46,977 bases of DNA from Nesterenkonia alba DSM 19423 (GTDB lineage Bacteria > Actinomycetota > Actinomycetes > Actinomycetales > Micrococcaceae): assembly GCF_000421745.1 (NCBI RefSeq), contig NZ_ATXP01000017.1, forward strand, positions 1 to 46,977, given 5' to 3'. Below, in pieces: positions 42,610 to 46,977 of the stretch. The notes beneath the pieces are model-generated. The model was not told the origin of the DNA. It was given only the letters and a program-made list of their open reading frames with translations, and made no database searches. Both the position numbers and the translations under genes were made by a program. How positions within the stretch are numbered: position 1 is the stretch's first letter; every line of letters begins with the position of its first letter.

Positions 42610-43391
42610 TCGATCACCCCGGCTTGCCGGGCGTAACGTTCGAAGTACTCCAGTTCCTGTTCGCTGAGCTCGGCGGGGGCGCGCCACCCGTAGCGTCGGT
42701 CGTTCTGTGCGGTCTCATCAATGGTCATCTCACCCCGGCGCTCGAAAGGCACGGCGGGACGGGAGGTGGTGCGGTACTGGACGTGGACCACCTCACCGTC
42801 CCAGGCGTGTTCGGCGATCGCGGTGGCCAGACTGGTGGCGGTGGCATCGGCCCGCATGTAGGCGGCCACCTGGGCGGGGGTGGCTCCCCCGTCGACGGCG
42901 TTGAGCCGCTGGCGCAGTTGCTCAATGGGCGTTTCCACGTAGTTGGCTTCGAGCCACTGCAGCTGGTCGTCGTTGAGGCGGGAACGTGCCGTGTGGAGCC
43001 GGTCGGCGGTGCGCCGAGCGATTTTGGAGGTCCGTGCAGGTGCGGGGTTGTGGTGAACATGGGCGTCTTCACCCTCGACCAGGTCGATCCACTCGGTGGT
43101 GATCTCCTCCCCGGTCTCCGGGTCCATCACCTGGGCTCGGATTTCGAAGGTGACGGCCACACGGCGGGGATTGGGCGCGAAGATCGACCAGTTCTGCTCG
43201 AACCAGGGCAGCACATAGGAGCGGATCCGCTCTTCTCCGATGTCTTCACTCAGGGGTGTGCTGGGGGCCACCCACAGTCCGATGAGCATGGTGTGCACCA
43301 GCGCGATGGCGATGAGCGGGAACGGCAGCACACGAGCAAGCACCGGGAGCCCGTTCAGCTCCCGGTGCTGCTCCTCAACAGAGCGGGTCAC
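42606..43391 (-). CDS. DUF5819 family protein, partner of the HTTM protein
   Basis: A 261-residue protein with one N-terminal membrane helix (about residues 21-42) and an extracytoplasmic domain containing SYVLPWFEQNWSIFAPNPRR, the pattern shared by DUF5819 and SdpA-like proteins. It starts with GTG at 43391, with AGGTG 5 nt before it. Its coupling to the HTTM gene (ATGA overlap) argues for a two-component membrane enzyme. The terminator-like hairpin at 43458-43499 separates it from the surface-protein gene upstream, so co-transcription would need readthrough or a separate promoter. Confidence 0.82.
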   Translation of the reverse strand: MTRSVEEQHRELNGLPVLARVLPFPLIAIALVHTMLIGLWVAPSTPLSEDIGEERIRSYVLPWFEQNWSIFAPNPRRVAVTFEIRAQVMDPETGEEITTEWIDLVEGEDAHVHHNPAPARTSKIARRTADRLHTARSRLNDDQLQWLEANYVETPIEQLRQRLNAVDGGATPAQVAAYMRADATATSLATAIAEHAWDGEVVHVQYRTTSRPAVPFERRGEMTIDETAQNDRRYGWRAPAELSEQELEYFERYARQAGVIE

Positions 43392-43457
43392 GAATGCACC
43401 TGCGTCGTCATCTGCCTAGTGCGCTTCCTCTTCTCTGATGAGCTTCATGTGGCATGA

Positions 43458-43499
43458 GCGGGTGGCTGCACGAGTCGGGGGTTCCGCGCAGCCACCCGC
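43458..43499 (-). terminator. Hairpin terminator after the surface-protein gene
   Basis: GCGGGTGGCTGC (43458-43469) pairs perfectly over 12 bp with GCAGCCACCCGC (43488-43499), with an 18-nt loop. It starts 24 bp after the surface-protein stop. There is no U-tract. Confidence 0.65.
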
Positions 43500-43522
43500 A
43501 GTTCATGCCCGGTGCCGGTACT

Positions 43523-46348
43523 CTACTCCGCGGTCTTACGGCGGATGTTGTTCAGTACCAGGGCACCTGCGCCGGTCACCAGGGCCAGTAGTGCGAACAC
43601 CCCCATCAGGCCCATGCCGGCACCGGTCTGGGCGAGTTCACCCTCACCCTTCCCGGTTCCCGTTCCCTCAGTGATGGTCAGAGTGGCCGAGTCGCTCTGG
43701 TCGCTTTCGTCGGTGGCGGTGATGGTGAGGTCACCGGGTTCGGTGTCCTCGGGCACGGTCCACTCGATGCGGAAGCTGCCGTCACTGTCGGTGTCGACCT
43801 CGATCTCATCGACGATGGTGCCTTCGTCGTCGGTGATGATGATGGTCACGGTGCTGTCGGACTCGTAGTCGTCACCTTCGATGATGACGGTCTCGCCCGG
43901 CTGCGCGGTGTCGGGGTCGACCTCGAGGGAGGGGTCCTCAGCGGTGCCGTCGTCGGTGCCGTCGACATCGCCATCTTCGACTCCGTCTTCCACACCGTCC
44001 TCAACGCCGTCTTCGACACCATCCTCCGTGCCGTCCTCGGTCCCGTCCTCGACACCGTCTTCGGTTCCGTCCTCGACACCGTCCTCGGTCCCGTCTTCGA
44101 CACCATCCTCCGTGCCGTCCTCGGTCCCGTCTTCGACGCCGTCTTCAGTGCCGTCGACGTCGCCATCTTCGACTCCGTCTTCCACACCGTCCTCGACACC
44201 ATCTTCGGCCCCGTCTTCGACACCGTCCTCGGTTCCGTCTTCGGCACCATCCTCCGTGCCGTCCTCGGTTCCGTCCTCGACGCCGTCTTCAGTTCCGTCC
44301 TCGACGCCGTCTTCGGTCCCGTCTTCGGTTCCGTCGTCGTCCCCGTCTTCGGTGCCATCTTCAACGCCGTCCTCGACGCCGTCTTCCACACCATCTTCGG
44401 TTCCGTCTTCAGTACCGTCTTCATCCCCGGGGACTTCACCTTCGACCACGGTGACTGTGTCGGTCACGGAGATGTCGTCGTAGGTCTCGTCTGTGGCGAC
44501 GATCTCCAGCTCACCAAGGGCAGTACCCTCGGGGATCTCGAGGACTTCGACGAAGGTGCCGTCCTCGTCCACTTCAACGCCCTCTTCGGTGTGGACGACC
44601 TCGTCGTCGGCGTCGATGTACTCCACCACGACCGTGGACGTCGAGGGCCAGCCGGTGCCGTCAGTGGTGAGGTCATCACCGATGGCGACTTCTTCCGGTG
44701 TGGACTCGATGTCCGGGTCCAGGTCGTGGGTGCTGATGGTGGAGGTCGCCAGCGGCAGGGCGATCAGCCCGTCTTCGAGGGCCGGCAGCACCCGCACGGT
44801 CAGTGCGGACACGGAGAAGGTGTCGTCACCGAAGGTGGTGTTGTCCTCACGCTGCTCATTGACAGTCACCTCAACGAGGTTCGGCAACGCATCCAGAACC
44901 GGGTCCAGGCCGCTCAGCAGGTCATCGAGGATGTCCTGCACGGGGCCAGTGAGGCCGCCTTCGGCCAGTACGACGTCGTTAAGAATCGGGCCGGTGATCT
45001 GCGGCACGACGTCAACCAGAATGGGTTCCACCAAGAAGCCGAGGATGTCATCCAGGGGCAGAATCGTCTGCCCGACCAGGGTCAGACCATCACCATCCAG
45101 GCGAATGTTGTCCTCGGTGATGGGGTCGTCGTCGTGCACACCGAGCAGCTGACCCAGAGTGACATCGAGGTAGACCTCCAGGTCCACGCCCAGCAGTCCC
45201 GAGAGCAGGCTGACGCTCGGGTTCAGGTCCACGGTGACTTCAGAGGTCAGCAGAGCCTCTTCCACCACAGTCGTCACCTGGTTGACCAGTTCGCCCAGCA
45301 GGTCGGTGACTTCATTGGTGATGATCTGGAGCTCATTCTCAGACAGGATCTGAGTGTTGGGGTCCAGGTCGTTGAGGTTTTCGCCGTGGAGCTGCTCCAG
45401 GTCGACATGAATCTGACCGGTGGCCAGGTCGATCGTGGTGATACCGGAGTCGGCAACCAACGGCTCTTCAAGAATGGGGAAGGTCACGGCGTCGAGGTCT
45501 AAGTCGACGCTCAACTCCGGATTACCCAGGCTCAACTCCAGCAGCCAGCTGAGGGCACCCTCCTCGTCGCCGATCTGCAGACCGTCAAGCACGGTGCCGA
45601 GACCACCGAGTACGTCATTGAGCGCACCGTCGGAGCCGAGCAAGCCGGCCAGGGTGTCATCCAGGCCGTCCACTGTGGAATCGACAGTGCCCACGACGTC
45701 CCCAACGAGGGGGCTGTCGATGACCAGATCAGCACCGGCGATCTGGTACTCAGACTCCAGAGCCCCATCCGGAGCCTGGTGGGCCCGCGAACTGAGCGCA
45801 CCGAGCTCCAAGCTCACCTCGTCGATGAGGCCGTCGAGGTTGATACCCAGGCCTTCACGCAGCGCGTTGGTCAAATCGATGGTGGCGTCGTCGTAGCCTT
45901 CACCGGTGCCCAGGTCGATGGCACCTTCGGCATTGACCGCACCGACCGCCGCGGTGGACTCATACGGGTTGGGCGAGTGGGCGTAGCCGTAGAGGACACC
46001 CACCTCATCCATGGGCAGCAGCCCATCCTCACCGAAGATCGGCAGGTTGATGCTGCCCAGGCTCAGGTCGAGAGTGTCGAAGAGCCCCACGTTGATGGGA
46101 GCGTGATGCGGCCCCGGGTCGCTCGGGTAGCCCGAGGACACGTAGTCGACGTCTGCGATGTCGATGCCGAGTAGGTCTACGTCAACGGCAGTCGCCAGTG
46201 CGGCACTGTCGTCAGTCTCCTCGGGAGCAGCGTGCGCCACTCCGGCCTGGCTCATCGTGAATCCGAGAACCAGCGCCCCCGTGGAGAGGGCGGCGAAACC
46301 CCGCTTCGCCGTGCATGGCCGCTTCGCGGCCGATGTGGTCTCCCCCAT
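43523..46348 (-). CDS. Sortase-anchored surface protein, choice-of-anchor G type, with acidic EDG repeats
   Basis: A 941-residue secreted protein. A signal peptide of 40 residues ends at VAHA. Residues about 41-560 are an Asp/Leu-rich domain of the choice-of-anchor G type. Next is an Ig-like module (about 560-640), forty EDG tetrapeptides (642-801), and a second related Ig-like module (about 805-900). The C-terminus has LAQTG (codons at 43622-43636), a hydrophobic helix and RRK, a sorting signal of the LAxTG kind used by class E sortases. No sortase is in the window. The ATG at 46348 has GGAAGGAC 4 nt before it, so the 45-codon upstream frame is not used. Likely an adhesin-like, cation-binding envelope protein; role inferred. 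Confidence 0.88.
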   Translation of the reverse strand: MGETTSAAKRPCTAKRGFAALSTGALVLGFTMSQAGVAHAAPEETDDSAALATAVDVDLLGIDIADVDYVSSGYPSDPGPHHAPINVGLFDTLDLSLGSINLPIFGEDGLLPMDEVGVLYGYAHSPNPYESTAAVGAVNAEGAIDLGTGEGYDDATIDLTNALREGLGINLDGLIDEVSLELGALSSRAHQAPDGALESEYQIAGADLVIDSPLVGDVVGTVDSTVDGLDDTLAGLLGSDGALNDVLGGLGTVLDGLQIGDEEGALSWLLELSLGNPELSVDLDLDAVTFPILEEPLVADSGITTIDLATGQIHVDLEQLHGENLNDLDPNTQILSENELQIITNEVTDLLGELVNQVTTVVEEALLTSEVTVDLNPSVSLLSGLLGVDLEVYLDVTLGQLLGVHDDDPITEDNIRLDGDGLTLVGQTILPLDDILGFLVEPILVDVVPQITGPILNDVVLAEGGLTGPVQDILDDLLSGLDPVLDALPNLVEVTVNEQREDNTTFGDDTFSVSALTVRVLPALEDGLIALPLATSTISTHDLDPDIESTPEEVAIGDDLTTDGTGWPSTSTVVVEYIDADDEVVHTEEGVEVDEDGTFVEVLEIPEGTALGELEIVATDETYDDISVTDTVTVVEGEVPGDEDGTEDGTEDGVEDGVEDGVEDGTEDGDDDGTEDGTEDGVEDGTEDGVEDGTEDGTEDGAEDGTEDGVEDGAEDGVEDGVEDGVEDGDVDGTEDGVEDGTEDGTEDGVEDGTEDGVEDGTEDGVEDGTEDGTEDGVEDGVEDGVEDGVEDGDVDGTDDGTAEDPSLEVDPDTAQPGETVIIEGDDYESDSTVTIIITDDEGTIVDEIEVDTDSDGSFRIEWTVPEDTEPGDLTITATDESDQSDSATLTITEGTGTGKGEGELAQTGAGMGLMGVFALLALVTGAGALVLNNIRRKTAE
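43946..44425 (-). repeat. Forty tandem 12-bp repeats encoding (T/V/A)EDG tetrapeptides
   Basis: The array is exactly 480 bp, 40 units of four residues. Most are TEDG or VEDG, with AEDG, DEDG, DDDG, DVDG and TDDG variants. DVDG marks units 23 and 39, and the blocks around them match over several units, 192 bp (16 units) apart, which shows higher-order duplication. Reading frame is preserved throughout, so unit gain or loss would change only the stalk length. The segment carries about 78 Glu/Asp residues. Confidence 0.95.
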
Positions 46349-46620
46349 GTGCGTCCTTCCGGTGCAGGTACGTTGTCTTGTTTCCGTTCGTGATGACGGT
46401 GCATCGACACAGCTCCCCTTAAGGCACGGGCCGTCAGAGTTGCGCGAGTGATGCAACGTGAGGGAACTACCGCGTATGAACACGGTGGCTCGCCTCTCAA
46501 CGTAGTAAGCAGATTGAAGGTACGCAAGTCGTTACTTTTGTGTGACACTCAGGCGTTGTCGAGTACTACTTAACACTCGTCACTATACCTACGCATGTAC
46601 GTATTTTGGGTAAAAGTGCT
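46349..46620 (-). promoter_or_regulatory. Long AT-rich upstream region of the surface-protein gene
   Basis: No gene is supported here. The stretch 46484-46620 is clearly richer in A and T than its surroundings (TACTACTTAACACTC, TACGTATTTTGGGTAAAA). It probably contains the promoter and a long 5' leader of the surface-protein gene. I could not fix a transcription start. Confidence 0.35.
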
Positions 46621-46953
46621 GGTCAGAAGCCCCCGTTAGCTTCTAGGGGCACCAGTTTTCCGGCAGGATAAGTGGTGTTGTCCGGTCCGGCTTCTGGGCA
46701 TGATCGTTTGCCCCCAGTCATGTGATGATCCGGGGGGTGTTGTCACCCAGGAGCTGGTCACGGGCGGATCGTGGATCGCTGATAGAGGCACGACAGTCCC
46801 AGTGTTGAGGGCTTGTTTTCTAACGTGGATGCCGAGCATGAACCGCCCACCGACTCCACCCCAGGGCCTGGGGCTGGCAGGGCTGGGCAGCTGGCTGCCC
46901 AGGCGCCCCGTTCTGGGTGGTGACAGGACTCCACAATTGATGAGGAGAAGCTC
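46621..46953. other. 333-bp structured non-coding stretch at the right edge
   Basis: No convincing ORF. Several inverted repeats are present: GCCCC/GGGGC near 46630-46653, GGGCA/TGCCC near 46697-46715, GGTG-TTGT-CACC near 46736-46750, and a perfect 8-bp hairpin CTGGGCAG-CTGG-CTGCCCAG at 46883-46902. It ends directly before a possible gene start at 46954. It might be the non-coding end of a mobile element, but nothing in the window proves this. Confidence 0.3.
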
Positions 46954-46977
46954 GTGGCCTGGAACCTTCAGGACTTC
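46954..46977 (+). CDS. Possible start of a gene cut by the window edge
   Basis: GTG GCC TGG AAC CTT CAG GAC TTC opens a frame (VAWNLQDF) that continues out of the window, with GAGGAGAAG 3-11 nt before it as ribosome site. An in-frame stop precedes it at 46921. Only eight codons are visible, so no family can be named. Confidence 0.3.

Noticed and set aside
43946-44425. Regular array that could be mistaken for CRISPR
   Set aside because: The units are 12 bp, have no unique spacers, and encode in-frame tetrapeptides.
43881-44483. Long plus-strand frame of Ser/Pro/Thr tetrapeptides
   Set aside because: It is the antisense reading of the EDG repeat array. Repeats with a 12-bp unit keep every frame open, and there is no ribosome site or independent start.
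46636-46839. 67-codon minus-strand frame near the right edge
   Set aside because: No ribosome site, no recognisable motif, and it lies in a stretch of hairpins.
1-46977. Frequent GACGTCGTCG-like strings across the window
   Set aside because: They fit Asp-Val-Val codon runs and general composition, and show no consistent position relative to genes.

Overview
The window is high-GC DNA with short intergenic gaps, many 4-bp ATGA/GTGA overlaps and several GTG starts. This points to an actinobacterium, and the protein sequences look most like Micrococcales (Micrococcaceae-type). The species cannot be fixed from the sequence. Gene content from about 8 to 26 kb (Tad pilus genes, nth, acs, marP, crp, ridA, a DUF4177 protein, a PonA2-type PBP and a metallophosphoesterase) parallels the Rv3654c-Rv3683 neighbourhood of Mycobacterium tuberculosis, with local insertions, losses and one apparent inversion.

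Layout. 0-0.3 kb: tail of an IS3-type transposase. 0.4-7.8 kb: three peptidases (DUF885 metallopeptidase-like, S10 carboxypeptidase-like, S9 prolyl oligopeptidase) and a ketoglutarate-semialdehyde-type aldehyde dehydrogenase. 8.0-13.6 kb: a Tad/Flp-type secretion locus whose two halves face each other around an unrecognised membrane protein. 13.7-21 kb: endonuclease III, acetyl-CoA synthetase, type II dehydroquinase, an AbiEi/Vsr-like nuclease gene flanked on both sides by near-identical palindromes, the membrane protease MarP and a divergent Crp regulator. 21.2-26.4 kb: cell-envelope genes, with an ATP-grasp carboxylate-amine ligase, RidA, a small DUF4177 protein, a class A penicillin-binding protein and a phosphoesterase. 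26.6-30.5 kb: a heterodimeric ABC exporter with one degenerate ATP site. 30.6-39.3 kb: purine synthesis genes (purC, purD, purF, purM) with an asparaginase and an SCP2-like protein, interrupted by a two-gene set of SipW-type signal-peptide proteins and an XRE regulator. 39.3-41.5 kb: a TetR regulator and a 14-TM MFS exporter with a clear operator palindrome. 41.5-46.3 kb: an HTTM/DUF5819 membrane pair (SdpB/SdpA- or gamma-carboxylase-like) beside a sortase-anchored surface protein carrying 40 acidic EDG tetrapeptides.

A recurring regulatory theme is a TANNNT -10 hexamer 6-9 nt before the start codon. I found it at eleven genes. It implies leaderless or nearly leaderless transcripts and helped to choose several starts.

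The two best candidates for something undescribed are the palindrome-flanked nuclease cassette (about 17.6-18.9 kb) and the HTTM/DUF5819 pair next to the EDG-repeat surface protein (41.5-46.3 kb). Both are hypotheses, not demonstrated systems.
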